DNA of 64,000 bases, taken from the NCBI GenBank assembly GCA_023614405.1, contig CM042688.1:440748028-440812027 (forward strand), given 5' to 3'. Made by a program: the position numbers and the translations under genes. Under the pieces are notes generated by a model. It had not been told where the DNA came from. It saw only the letters and a list, made by a program, of their open reading frames with translations, and made no database searches. The DNA is from Avena insularis. Taxonomy: Eukaryota > Streptophyta > Magnoliopsida > Poales > Poaceae. This document shows, piece by piece, positions 48,923 to 60,183 of this stretch (the stretch's first letter is position 1; each line of letters begins with the position of its first letter).

Positions 48923-50190
48923 ATGCTTTTCTTTTATTTCAGGAAATTCATCTCAACGTTGCCTCAATCCCTGATGATGATTTTGATAGCCAACCTTCAA
49001 AAAAAAGAAAAAAATTCTGAATCAATTGTTCTGGATCATCTACTGAAATCACCTACCATCTGGACATCATCTCTGGTTTATGAATCTTCTAATGAGCCAT
49101 TGCCTCCATCACCAACCAAGTTGACGTTATCTCCAGTTTCTGAATTGATGAAGGCAACCACATTGATCACAAGGTTTAGCCATTCACGATGGAAACAAAG
49201 AGCATCCAGTTTATGCAAGCTTATCCCAGGAGCTACTCTTTCGTTCTTAAGAGCTTTAGTGAGATTCTTAGAAGAAGGAACAAAAACAGAGAAATTAGTT
49301 TTTGTTCGATTGAAATACTACCCAAAGGGTTTATTTTTCATTAAATCGGCATACAAGGTGCATATTCAGTTGATGAGAAATGCAGGCTCTTCTACCCTTG
49401 GTGCAGCCAGTAACTCTTGTTTAATATGGACGAAAATTTGGACAGTGCCTTGTCCTATCAAAGTGAAATAGTCTTCCTCTTGGACTGAATATTAAGTGGT
49501 GTGGTATGGAGATTGATACCCATGACAAAGATGGTGCGCACTCCTTTCTGGGGTGCAAACAAATCGTAACCTGCTGGAGGTTATTTCAGTTGGAGAGGAT
49601 ACAACCTGCTGGATGTTATTTCAGTTGGAGAGGATACGTTGCAAGCTCTGTGAAAGTGCTAATGCAAGGTTAGTGGTGTGGGGTTATTCTTAACCGGAAT
49701 GTCTTGTACTGGCAATGGAGTGCAAAATATTAAGGTGGCGCAGGGGAAAAAAGAGGAAAACATAGGAAGTTTGCATGCTGCTTAATATATTGAATGTTTC
49801 TCGCAAAAAAAAAGATCAGTGGGGCAAACGAGTTTTTCCTGAAAGGAATGGAGTCGGCCAACAAGAGACACTCTGAAAAATAATACAGATGGCTCATTCT
49901 TTTCTGGAACTAATCAAGGAGGATGAGGTTTTATAATTCGTGATCCTGATGGGGATGTACATGGAGTTGGATATGGGAAGATACAACATATTTTTCTTGC
50001 TGAAACGGGGGCATGTATCCAGGCGACTCAGGCTGCAGCAAACTGGGGTATATCGAGCATACACATCGAGAGTGACTCTACCACTTTAGCTGAAGCTATT
50101 CAGAGGCCCAAGTATGATCGATTGTGGAATGGTGTTTTGTTTGAGGAGCCGGGCTTTCATGTGTTTAAACTTTTACTCCTGCATGAGTAG
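48923..50190 (+). pseudogene. LINE-type pseudogene: zinc-binding RT end plus RNase H
   Basis: Near 49330-49470 the frame reads LFFIKSAYKVHIQLM and IWTKIWTVPCPIKVK, the pattern of the plant LINE zinc-binding RT domain (zf-RVT). In a following frame LGLNIKWCGMEIDTHDKDG continues that domain. At 49880-50150 an RNase H-like domain is visible: NTDGSFFSGTNQGG, a TGA where Trp is expected, GFIIRDPDGDVHG, AETGACIQATQAA, then HIESDSTTLAEAI. The acidic residues of the RNase H site (D in NTDG, E in AETG, D in ESDS) are present. Several stops and a rearranged middle make it a pseudogene. The N-terminal RT and endonuclease are missing. It lies inside H1 and may be a captured fragment. Confidence 0.75.
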
Positions 50191-50781
50191 CTATCGCCCA
50201 AGGGCGTGTAACGGTGTAGATTATGCCTGAGGCTCCACCAAGCTATGTAAGTCTTTAGGTAGCCGGTAAGAGGACAAAATCACTAATCAATTATAGAGTG
50301 ATGTTTGAGACTCGAAGTTTGCGCATCACAAAGCTCCAGAGGGAAATGACATGGACAATGCCATTGACTATGTACAGTTTGTCGCCACTTAAATTCTCAT
50401 AACAAGGGTGTATATCTGACTTGATGTTGGCATACGAGAGGATCTGGCACATTGGAGTAGATGTGTATTAGATCTACTTAATATTTTGTTTCCCCACTAT
50501 AATCGTGAACCTTCTTCTGTGTTTTGTTCCGTCAACTGGGATCACTATATTCTTTTGTGTCATCAAAATTCTTTTTTGATTTAACAAGATTTGCTTTATT
50601 AGTGATCTTTAATATAATTTTACCAATTTAACTGCAATTTTTTCATGATTATTTTTTCTCTTTCCATGAAGGTTGTTCCGTAGACATGTAGTAGTGCAAC
50701 ATGTAAGTGGACGAAATCACTGGTGTAGCTAATATATTTTCATCCGTTAGTTTGATATCACTGTAAATAAACTTCTATATT

Positions 50782-50807
50782 TAACCCGTTGCAGCGCACG
50801 GACATTA
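50782..50807 (+). other. Helitron-type 3' hairpin of H1, imperfect terminus
   Basis: ACCCGTTGCAGCGCACGGACATTA closely resembles grass Helitron ends (CCCGTTGCAACGCACGGG). The expected CTAG is replaced by the start of H2. Confidence 0.5.
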
Positions 50808-50817
50808 TCTATAAAGC

Positions 50818-51730
50818 ATGAGAGCGTTCCGTTTTCTGCCGGTCGGCACTACGTCTTCCTTTGGTCCCATCGTCGCTCTGTCCGTGAACGCATGCACAGA
50901 CGGGCCAAGCCCAGCAACTGAAACGTTTGTTCCTCCACTTCTCTCCTCGAGCGAACAGAGCTTGTCCCGAACAGAAACCACTCCTAGGGTTCATCTTCCC
51001 CACCTCTGATCCGCCGCACCCGGTTGATCTTCCATTTAGTCGCCTCCCTCCTCGGCTCCTTCTGTAGGAGGAACGGAACCGCCGATTACCGAATCCCCAC
51101 CCCCAAACTACGGTTCTTCCATTCGTCGCCTTCCTGCTTCATGTGGACCTCCCATGGCCCCTGACTTCGACGCCTCCGGACCTTGATGTGGACGCTCTGG
51201 TCAAAGGACCGCATCACCGCTGGCTCCATTTACCAGACCCCGTGCCGTCGTTGCCTCCGGTGGGAATCCCTACCTGCTCCCCACCTTAATGGATCTGGGG
51301 CCAGCCACCACCATGGATCCCAGCTTTTCACCGTCATGGTCATCCCAGCTCTCCTCTGCCGACCCGGACCAACCCTTGCATCGGCCGAGCTCCAGGAGCA
51401 TCGCCGTCGGTACGGGCCTCTGCCACTTCCGCTGCGGGCACTCGTGCCACTGCAGTTTCCATCTTTCTTTGTTCTCTAGATCTCTCGCTCCACCAAGGAC
51501 TCGACAACGACCTAGCCAACACCAGCGCTGTGGGATTCGACGAACAGGCACTTGCGGCGGTGGACTGCGAGTAAGGTGCGGCGCTGGTGGCAACCAGTGG
51601 CCACAGCATCCTTGGACAACTCGGCCGTCCGCACACTCCCAGCACTCTGCCACCATCCTGCGGGGTCGCCCCAGCTCTGCCAGGTCTGACGCCCACCGCT
51701 GATGTCTGCCTCCCGCCGCACCAGTTACAC
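50818..51730 (+). other. GC-rich gene-like fragment in H2
   Basis: Overlapping plus-strand frames span 50818-51009, 51183-51479 and 51289-51702, without recognisable domains. Shifting stop-free frames fit captured exon/UTR sequence. Not recognised. Confidence 0.25.
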
Positions 51731-52148
51731 ATGATAATTAGGCCATTGACCCTAATAGCGTGCTTTAGTCTGGTACAGTATAAATTCCACTATACTCCAA
51801 ATTTTACCTCCACATCTCATCATTAATTAACCTGATCTTCTGGTTGTATTTTTCTACAGCCACGGGTAAGGGATCTAGTAAGGCTGGAACGCAAACTTTT
51901 TGTGACGATCTGAACATGTCTACTTACTCGATTTACTTGCCGTTTCACAGTTTTTTTTTTGATCAAAACTTCTTGATTCAGATAAGTACGATGCCCCTGT
52001 TATTCATGAGCTACTAACTTCTTATTTCAGATAACCTCCACTCTTTAGCACCGTAGAACATGTTAAAGTGTTGATTCCTATGATGTGTTAAGTGTTAACA
52101 TGTTGCACTGCATCAGGGGGAAGGAAGTAAACTAAATGAACTACCACC

Positions 52149-52605
52149 ACTTATTTTCTTATCAGGTTTTGGTTTCAAATATAGCATCAATCGGGAGGGG
52201 TGCCGTGCAAGGGTGAGCCATTCATTTTTAATTGTTATACCTTTTTTTCATCCTATTGTTCTGCCCCAGTTATATTGTTGACACTATTCAGGTCTGCTAA
52301 ATTTTGAATTCTTGATAATGCTTGTTAAGTCTAGATATTAGTCTTTCAACCAAGTTTTTTTTATTGCTGAATATTGTTCTTGCCTATTCTCTTAGAAATA
52401 TAAAATAAGATGCAACTCTTGACTATTCTCTTAGAAATATAATAGTACTACTGTTCAAGCAGTGCTTTCCCTGGGATTGTAGAGCATTACAGATGCCAAA
52501 TATCAAGTGGTAGATAATGGGTGACAATGGTTCATTCATTATGGTATGTAGTGGAGGTAATGCTTGGCACTTTTCCCCCTAAATAGCATATATACTATGT
52601 AGTAC
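52149..52605 (+). repeat. Repeat X, copy 2
   Basis: It matches 43849-44330. Here it continues into sequence absent from copy 1. Confidence 0.8.
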
Positions 52606-52892
52606 GTCAAACATGAACCAACATGAATAAAAAACTCCGGCTTCTGTGGTTTCTTTTTCTGAGTTTTTGATGTCTTGCAGTATTTAGTGAAGGTAATATT
52701 TTTTATATCTGTTCAGTGTGAAATCATAATCGTTGCTATGATTGTTTGCCAGATTCTACCAATGCGATATCTATGGACGACCATCATTGCTGTACATATG
52801 TTCAGTCAATTTGAGTTGCCTCTTGGTTATTACCTATCTATTCCGTGGAGCTGCATGGCCAAGTATACTCATGACTGGTCTTTTCAGCTGAC

Positions 52893-53093
52893 CTGACGGG
52901 TGGGAGGTCTTCGAGTCCGGTCTTTCTCCGGCGAGAGCATCGAGATCCTCGAGTACCGGCCCAAGAATCCCCAAGCTGAACGATCTCCTCCTTCTGGAGA
53001 TAGAACTCCGGTCTACAAAACTAGGCCGGTCTGGTACTCAAGGACGGAATCAGCGATGGAACTGCTCTGCAGTAGTAGTATCTTCAGCAGGTA
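52893..53093 (+). other. Exon-like fragment
   Basis: An open stretch reads GLRVRSFSGESIEILEYRP in one frame and ends at CAG|GTAATT, a plausible splice donor. Product not recognised; probably a captured fragment. Confidence 0.3.
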
Positions 53094-54599
53094 ATTCCAC
53101 AAGGAAATGACAACGCTGATTTTTGTGTTATTTCGTACATGTAGTTTATCATCACTTCGTGCTAGAAATAATTTTAGACTTATTCTAAAATTTGTACTTT
53201 AATTTATAATTTGTGTTTGGCCCTAAATCGTATTTTTTCCTTTCAATGTGCTATTTGATATTTTGGTGTATAATCATTGAACCCGACTGCTTGCTACATG
53301 AGATCGTGAGGATTTTGTTACTTATTCAGCAGCTACGGACTCAATATTACTTGCATTCTTTACTTAATTGGGCTGAGATGATTTCTTACATTGATATATG
53401 GTTCTTGCACATGCTTGTTTACCTTTCCATTAAGTGTTACCGATTCGTCAAGTTCATGTTTAAATCATAGGTCCATCATCTTTGAACCAAGGATGAACTT
53501 ACTCTGAACAACAACTTCAGGAACCTTGTATAATGGTATGACAAGTGGAGATACCGTATAGTGGCACCTCCATGAGTATAATACAATGTGATTCTGCATC
53601 TAAGCGTAACAGTTATTGGATCCTAATTTCTTACTTTGGAGCTCGTGTGGTTGACATGATCTGTCACATGCACATCACCAACTATGTGGAGTTGTGATTT
53701 TCCTCGGCTAAGAGAAGGGTATACAAAGCCTCTTCCAAGATTAATTTGTCAGCAATTTACACCTGATTGTTGATTGAAGAACTAGTAGATTGAAATGGTT
53801 CTTATTTCCATATCCTTTAACTCTTCTAATTCACATTGCTTGGTTGTATTGCAGAGTGGACCTTCTTTAGTTTGTTGACCCCCACATGGGCTGAAATCTT
53901 CCTGCACATCGCCTCCCCAACGCCAGCACAACCTACATCTTTATGGTTTCTACATGTTCAAGGTGGCTGAGAGGAACCAGAGCATTCTAAATCATAGTCA
54001 AGTTAGACACTACAATGGCAATCACTAGCAGGTTCTTCTTCCCTTTTCGCCACTTATCTCATGTCCAGTCCTTGTTCATGTACATCAAAGAAGATTGCAT
54101 GTAAACTTGTTTGTGCACATTTTCATTTTGCGTAGACAAGGTGTTTGATGGAGGTCTTAGGTTAAAATAACTCCTATATGAAATCAATCTCCACCACTCA
54201 AAGCAATTATCCGAAACCAACAAATTGGGTTCATTTGCGATTAGTTCGTGAGTTCGAAGCCATCGAAAGAAATTTATCTGCATGTTTTTCTCGTGAACAA
54301 ATGGGCTATACCTATGATGCAATGAAGAGATAATTTTGACACAGAAGTGCCTACACACAAACAAGACACAAGTTGATAATAATATTATGGAAAATTGTAA
54401 TCTACTATCCTAAAGACAACATGAATTACTATTTCAAGATTCCTAGATATTTTCTTTGACTTCAGACTTGCTACATAGTTATTATGATGTCAAAATAAAG
54501 AAGTCTTACTATTTCCTATTAGTTAGATGTAAGTAATCTTGTGTATAAGTAAAAGGTGAGGATATTTTGTTTGATTAGGTTTATGGATGAAGAACATGA
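53094..54599. other. Non-coding interior of H2
   Basis: AT-rich. No gene, inverted repeat or poly(A) tail was recognised. Confidence 0.4.
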
Positions 54600-55050
54600 T
54601 ATTTAAACTGGAGAAATATTACTCAAGGGAAATTCATCTTCGTGTTCCTCCCATGATCTTGATTTGACGGATTTGGTTATTTGTTTGAGGGTTACGGAGA
54701 ATGCAATTTGTTCATTTAGCAGTGAAGTCGTTGGTTCATTTGCATAGAATGTAATTTGAATGATTCAATTGTTAGTATCATTGATCTATCTCTTTTGCAC
54801 CGAGAATGGATTGAACGTATTGTAAATACATGATTTTCAGAATTTATCTGTCGGTGAATGTTGAAAGTACGTGAGATAATCATAATGAAATGTGGGATTG
54901 TCACGGACTCAAGTGAGTTCTATTTCATACCTTAGTTGCACTGTTATCATTTGGATTTTTCACTTTCATTAGTCCGATTATGTAAAATAAAACCTCACTT
55001 TTTTACTACAAAAGGTTTCCCGTCTAATCCACTTCACTTCAATGCTTATT
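54600..55050 (+). repeat. Repeat Z, copy 2
   Basis: It is colinear with blocks of 46440-47640 but without the TIR element found there. Confidence 0.6.
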
Positions 55051-55779
55051 TTTCAGAAATTCATCCAAAGGTAGAAATCGATGATTTCAGCTATTTGATG
55101 AAATGTTGAAGTAATCATAACCTCCAGTAGTTCAGCTTAGTGTTCACTTTCTTCCCTTTGCAAAATAAGTTCCTTATTCGGCCCACTTCTCAATTTGCAG
55201 CAACTATCAGATTCTAATTCTTTTTACTCTTACTATAAGTTCGTTCAAACAATGGTTTACACTGTTGTCATTTTTGATACTGCTCCTACATGTCATACTA
55301 ATCAGAAATGTAGTCCTCTATTTAATGCTTAGATTCACTTAAATTTTAGGCCTTTTTTTAACCTTTTCGAGGGAGCAAGCACATTGGATTTAAATGTGTA
55401 CATGTTTTTGTTGACAGCTTGTTAAGGATAAGCAGAAGCAATTGTTGTCATGCCCTTTAGACAGATCCTTTTATACTGATACATGAAGGAAAAAATTTCA
55501 GCAACCATATCTAACTACCTTAAGATATTCTCCTGACTAACTATTTCAGCATTGCACTTGGTTGTTTGGTTCTGGTCCTCCTTTGTGCACCCCCAAGCTT
55601 ACAATTCGTATCTTGCTGGGAGAGGATGTTAGCATCCGTTCCTCCCTATCGACCACCACGTTGTGCCTCAGTACCTCATATGCCCTTCCTATAATATCAC
55701 TTGTTTGATTGATTTGTGGGGTGGACATCGGCGCCCGGGTGGTGAGAAGCACCGATGCAGTCTCGCCTGGGTGGCGAGA

Positions 55780-55784
55780 AGCAC
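55780..55784. other. Left TSD of the palindromic LTR element
   Basis: AGCAC before TGTTATGG is repeated at 58391-58395 after CCATAACA. It lies in the second unit of a ~32 bp tandem duplication (GGGTGG.GAGAAGCACCGATG...), which the insertion splits. Confidence 0.85.
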
Positions 55785-56038
55785 TGTTATGGTATTGCTA
55801 GAGGGAGGGCGCAAGAGGGCTGGCTGGGGGCCTTGCCCACGGCCGATGGCAAGAGGGAAGGGATTTCCTTCTTAATTCTTGCTTGATTAGATTGATACAT
55901 CTCCTCTCCTTATATAGAGAGGTTTACTTGACTCCCAAGCAAGGCTTACTTGACCCCTAAGCAAGTGACCCTTATCTCTAATTAACCCTAAGACTAATGG
56001 GCTATACTGCCAGCCCAGGCCCATGACGTACTCTAACA
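55785..56038 (-). repeat. LTR of the left, inverted copy (254 bp)
   Basis: The reverse complement of 58137-58390 with few differences. It includes CTATATAAGGAGAGG (TATA) on the minus strand. The polypurine tract TCCAGGTGGGGTGTAG follows at 56039-56054 (minus). Confidence 0.9.
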
Positions 56039-56966
56039 CTACACCCCACCTGGACATGCAGCTCGTCCTCAAGCTGCAACCTAACCAACTTATAACGATG
56101 ACTCGACGCGACACGAACCTCACACTTAAAAACAAGCCTTTTACATCTCGGCTTGGTTTATTACTCTCAATCTGAAATGGGCTGGGACGCTCTATTTTGG
56201 ACCCCTTAACAAAAAGTGGACACCATCCACACGACGTACGTGCACGTGTACAGCCACCTGGATCCCATGGACACCATCTGGACAAACGGAGTGCATGTGT
56301 ACGGCCACCTAGAAGAGGTCGCAAGAGCGACGAGCGGAGGCGCCCTCGCGGCGGCCGGCGGCGGAATGATGGTGTTACGCTGCGCTCTGTCGAGGAGGGG
56401 TGCGCCCTCCCAACCGCTGATGTCGCAGACTTTGAGGTCGCTGCACACGGGGAAAACAGGATGCTCGCCGCTCGTGGGGGAAACCGTATGCCCAAGAGCC
56501 CCGACGCAGCGGACGAGATCGAGGTCCTTGGCGCAGCGAAGGGCAACTTGGAGGAGCGGCAGCTGCAGACGCATCTCGCACACGCCGGCGCGCTAGGAGG
56601 CTGCGCAGCAACCTGCAGCCTCGCCCGCCGACACGTGGCGGTAGCGATCAAGACGGTGACGGCGAGGCGGAACCGGACTTGATCGGAACTCCGCCGGCGC
56701 GATCGTAGCTGGCCGGGCTGAGTGGCAGCGGCGGCTGCAGCAGGGCCATGGCGGCAGGGCCGCGAGGGCTGGGGCGCCACGGCAACCAGGCGGGGTGGTG
56801 GCGGCGACGGGCGGAGACCGCCAGCGCGGCGGCTGCCAGTGCGGCGGCGTGGCGCTGACGGCGGCGGCCCGTAGGGCCCGGCCAAGTAGAGGTGGATCTC
56901 CTGGACCGCGGTGGCGAGATCGCGGAGGGCTGCGGTCATCTCCACCAGGGAGAGAATGGCGGGGGC
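56039..56966 (-). pseudogene. Internal domain of the left copy, truncated at its 5' side
   Basis: The minus strand matches the right copy's internal domain from about 57180 rightward. It begins near ILSLVEMTAALRDLATAV, a gag-like start, and loses the primer site and leader. The junction with the right copy's LTR is at about 56966 (GGGGGCGTCAAGTAAG), where GTCAAG is shared by both sides. Confidence 0.75.
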
Positions 56967-57123
56967 GTCAAGTAAGCCTTGCTTGGGAGTCAAGTAAACC
57001 TCTCTATATAAGGAGAGGAGATGTATCAATCTAATCAAGCAAGAATTAAGAAGGAAATCCTTCTTGCCCTGCCGGGCAAGGCCCCGGCCGCCCTCTCTGC
57101 GCCTCTCTAGCAATACCATAACA
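56967..57123 (+). repeat. Truncated 5' LTR of the right copy
   Basis: It corresponds to the last ~60% of the 254 bp LTR, from TCAAGTAAGCC to CCATAACA. The first ~90 bp are missing. Confidence 0.85.
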
Positions 57124-57125
57124 TT

Positions 57126-57137
57126 TGGTATCAACTT
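57126..57137 (+). other. Primer binding site (iMet-like) of the right copy
   Basis: TGGTATCAACTT follows the LTR by two bases. The first eight bases match the iMet site. Confidence 0.65.
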
Positions 57138-57150
57138 TCCGGGTTCGATC

Positions 57151-57798
57151 ATGTCCAGCCCTCCACCGAAGTTCTTCCACCACGCCCGCCGTTCTCTCGG
57201 CGGAGATGACCGCAACCCTCTGCGATCTTGCCACGCGTCCAGAGATCCACCTCTGCTTGGCGGCCTACGGGCCGCCGCCGCACCACCGCCGCCACCACCA
57301 GGCCGCTGCTCCCGTGGCAACCGCCGCATCTGGCGGTCTCCGCCGCTGATCGCCGCCACACCCCGCCTGGTTGTCGTGGGCCGCCCCAGCCTCGCGGCCG
57401 TCGCTGCCATGGCCCTGCTGCAGCAGCCGCCACTGCCACTCAGCCCCGGGCCAGCTACGACCGCGCCGGCGGGAGTTCCGATCCAAGTCCGGTTCTCGCC
57501 CTCGCTGTCACCGCTTCCGTCTTGGATCGCTACCCGCCACGTATCGGCGGCGGTGAGGCTGCAGGCTGCTGCGCGCGGCCTCCTAGCGCGCCGGCGTGTG
57601 CGGGAGATGCGTGGTCTGCAGCTGCCGCTCCTCCAAGTTGCCCTTCGCTGCGCCAAAGACCTCGATATCGTCCGCTGCGTCGAGGCTCTTGGGCATACGG
57701 TTTCCACGGCGGCGAGCATCCTGTTTTCCCGATGCAGCGACCTCAAAGTCTGCGACATCAGCGGTCGGAGGCGCACCTCCTCGACAGAGCGCGCGTAA
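57151..57798 (+). pseudogene. Internal ORF with gag-like leader and IQ-type motif
   Basis: The ATG at 57151, right after the leader, opens a 215-codon frame. It starts MSSPPPKFFHHARR and is Pro-rich over the first 110 residues. Near 57540-57610 it contains an IQ-type calmodulin-binding motif, VRLQAAARGLLARRRVR, then LPLLQVALRCAKDLDIVRCV. The shadow frames suggest indels: a gag-like start (AEMTATLCDLATRPEIHL) is in another frame, and the left copy keeps it as VEMTAALRDLATAVQEIHL. The frame ends at 57798 with serine/arginine-rich text. Gag-like starts of this style occur in cereal LTR elements (from memory). The IQ segment may be captured host sequence. Confidence 0.55.
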
Positions 57799-58136
57799 CA
57801 CCACTGCATTCCGCCGCCGGCCGCCGCGAGGGCGCCTCCGCTCGTCGCTCTTGCGACCTCTTCCAGGTGGCCGTACACATGCACTCCGTTTGTCCAGATG
57901 GTGTCCATGGGATCCAGGTGGCCGTACACGTGCACGTATGTCATGTGGATGGTGTCCACTTTTTGTTAAGGGGTCCAAAATAGAGCGTCCCAACCCATTT
58001 CAGGTTGAGAGTAATAAACCAAGCCGAGATGTAAAAGGCTTGTTTTTAAGTGTGAGGTCTGTGTCGCATCGAGTCATCGTTATAAGTTGGTTAGGTTGCA
58101 GCTCGAGGACGAGCTGCATGTCCAGGTGGGGTGTAG

Positions 58137-58390
58137 TGTTAGAGTACGTCATGGGCCTGGGCTGGCAGTATAGCACATTAGTCATAGGGTTAATTAGAGA
58201 TAAAGGTCACTTGCTTAGGGGTCAAGTAAGCCTTGCTTGGGAGTCAAGTAAACCTCTCTATATAAGGAGAGGAGATGTATCAATCTAATCAAGCAAGAAT
58301 TAAGAAGGAAATCCCTTCCCTCTTGCCCCCGGCCGTGGGCAAGGCCCCCGGCCGGCCCTCTTGCGCCCTCCCTCTAGCAATACCATAACA
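58137..58390 (+). repeat. 3' LTR of the right copy (254 bp)
   Basis: It starts TGTTAGAGTACG after the polypurine tract TCCAGGTGGGGTGTAG (58121-58136) and ends CCATAACA. A TATATAAG box lies near 58258-58265. Confidence 0.9.
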
Positions 58391-58395
58391 AGCAC

Positions 58396-60180
58396 CGATG
58401 CAGTCTCACAGATAATCAACGCGGATTTATTTCTTGTTACAAAGATGTGAAATCTAGATGTAATGACCCATTCTGGCCATGACCAAGTAATAAGAAGGTA
58501 AGGGAGATTTATTGGAAAGGTGAGATCATTGGCCCATGATGCATGATAAATGACCCAATCTGGACAAGACCAACCATAGAATTATGGAGCTTCATGTTCA
58601 GTGTTTTTGTTACCTACTTGCCTACTTCACATGTCTACAGACTACAGGAAGTCGGTTTCTTCTGTCGCAGTTTCATAAAGATGTGCAAAGACCAATGATG
58701 AATCTCATATTTAGCGGTACGAAACAATGTTGTGCAAATACTCACATACTTGAAAATATTATAAATAAAACTCCAGATATGTACTTTTAAGATGCAAAAT
58801 TTGTTGAAGAAATTCTTTTACGATGCAAATGGTGCCATATAATGAAGTAGGATGCCTCATCTGAAAGTTATATCACTACACAAAGTTGTTTTCTGTTTCT
58901 CTTTATTTATTAACTATTGGAGAAGGAATGTGTTTAGTAAGTTAGTGGTTTAGCTTGAAGCCAGCTGCTTCATGTGAGGATCTGGAAGGCTATTTTTGTC
59001 AGTGAGTAAATAAACAAACTGGAGCTTTAAAGTCTTCTGTTGTTGTACATCACTTTGATGTTTTTATATCTTTTGAAGCATTAAGGTCATTATTTTTACA
59101 TGGTTAGTTTACCTCTATTTTTGCGATATTGTCATATTTCGCATGCTATTTAAATACAAGTTGCTATTTAAATAACCTTGTTTTTTTCATTTGGAAAATG
59201 GCTAGGAGTGGTTCGGCAAGTTCTAATCTCTATCGTAAGTTTCAATGTTCTCTTGTTTTTGTTTTTGTTTGGTTTGCAGGGAGAGGAGAGGTCTAGAGTG
59301 GTCACCTCTCTTCACGAGGGGGAGCTTGGAGAAATACCAACAATGTTGGTGGGAGCACTATGTTCTATAGTGAGCCATCGATGCTCACTCCGTGGTGCCA
59401 CGTGGCTCGTCAACACATCGCCACCGACTGATAAGGACACATATTTGTCCTCCTTGCTTACCATGCACGCCACTTGGGTTGGATCACCGAAAGAGGGAGA
59501 GGGGGGGGGAGGAGGCAATGTGAACGAGTGAATGAGCTGGCAGTGAGCAAAGGCCAAGTGCGTGGTACCGGCGAGCCTGCTAGATTGGACAAGCCTAGAG
59601 TGCATGGTTGGTGGTGCCTGGGGAGACCGAGAAGCTAGAAAGAGGGTAAAGCAGCGGTTGGTCTATCTCGGTCTTTTTGCTCTGTCAGTAGATATTTTGT
59701 ATTGCTCTGTCAGTAGATATTTTGTATAAGGTAAACGGTAAGCTGTTCTGTTGTCCCCTGTACATTTTCTGTATTGGTTCCAATAAAACGGCAGTAATAT
59801 TAGTCTCCAGCTACCATCTGTAGTTGAACATCTTCAAAATTTCCTCTGTAATTTTCACAAGATATTTAGACTACTGGAAGTGATGTTTGCACAAACAATA
59901 ATCACGTTAAATCCTTTTTATTTATTGTTACAATGAATAACGATAAAATGAATTACTATCTGACAAGTTGTATCAGGCTTGTAGCAATATGTCCATCTTA
60001 GAAAAGAAGTACCTAGAACTATGCATGCTAAACATATGACGTAGGGGCATGTGGTGCTTCAACAATGACTGCTTGTGCACGAAGTATTGCAAGAATATCC
60101 AGCTATATACTTCATCTGAAGAATTCACTCCACGAGAATACGGTTTTCTTGACATTCGATTCATTTACCTGCATTCTCTC
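58396..60180. other. Non-coding interior of H2, right part
   Basis: AT-rich. Nothing recognised apart from a G run near 59500-59512 and the short direct repeat TATTGCTCTGTCAGTAGATA at about 59680-59727. Confidence 0.4.
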
Positions 60181-60183
60181 CCA

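Larger units (their letters stand above)
44351..50807 (+). mobile_element. Putative Helitron H1
   Basis: It starts TCTAAAAAGCACGAGAG after an A and ends with the hairpin-like ACCCGTTGCAGCGCACGG near 50782-50799. The CTRR end is not clean, because the next Helitron start (TCTATAAAGC, 50808) abuts it. The first ~55 bp match the start of H2, and 46440-47640 share blocks with 54600-55050. H1 carries a GC-rich gene-like 5' part, a TIR element and a LINE pseudogene. No Rep/helicase was found, so it is non-autonomous. Confidence 0.5.
55785..58390. mobile_element. Palindromic non-autonomous LTR retroelement
   Basis: It consists of two inverted copies of one short element. The left copy (minus) has an LTR at 55785-56038 and internal sequence to about 56966. 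The right copy (plus) has a truncated 5' LTR (about 56967-57123), a primer site, an internal domain and a full 3' LTR at 58137-58390. Both full LTRs are 254 bp. The two outer ends are the same LTR end (CCATAACA outward), and the whole is flanked by AGCAC on both sides. The arms are about 1.2 kb with a ~0.2 kb centre. It has no pol. Confidence 0.85.

Noticed and set aside
55887..57959. 690-codon minus-strand ORF
   Set aside because: It runs antisense through the right copy and then sense through the left copy of the palindrome, crossing two LTRs. It is a by-product of GC-rich inverted sequence.
59680..59727. Short tandem repeat as a possible insertion scar
   Set aside because: Two adjacent copies of a 20-odd base word with nothing between them; a plain local duplication.
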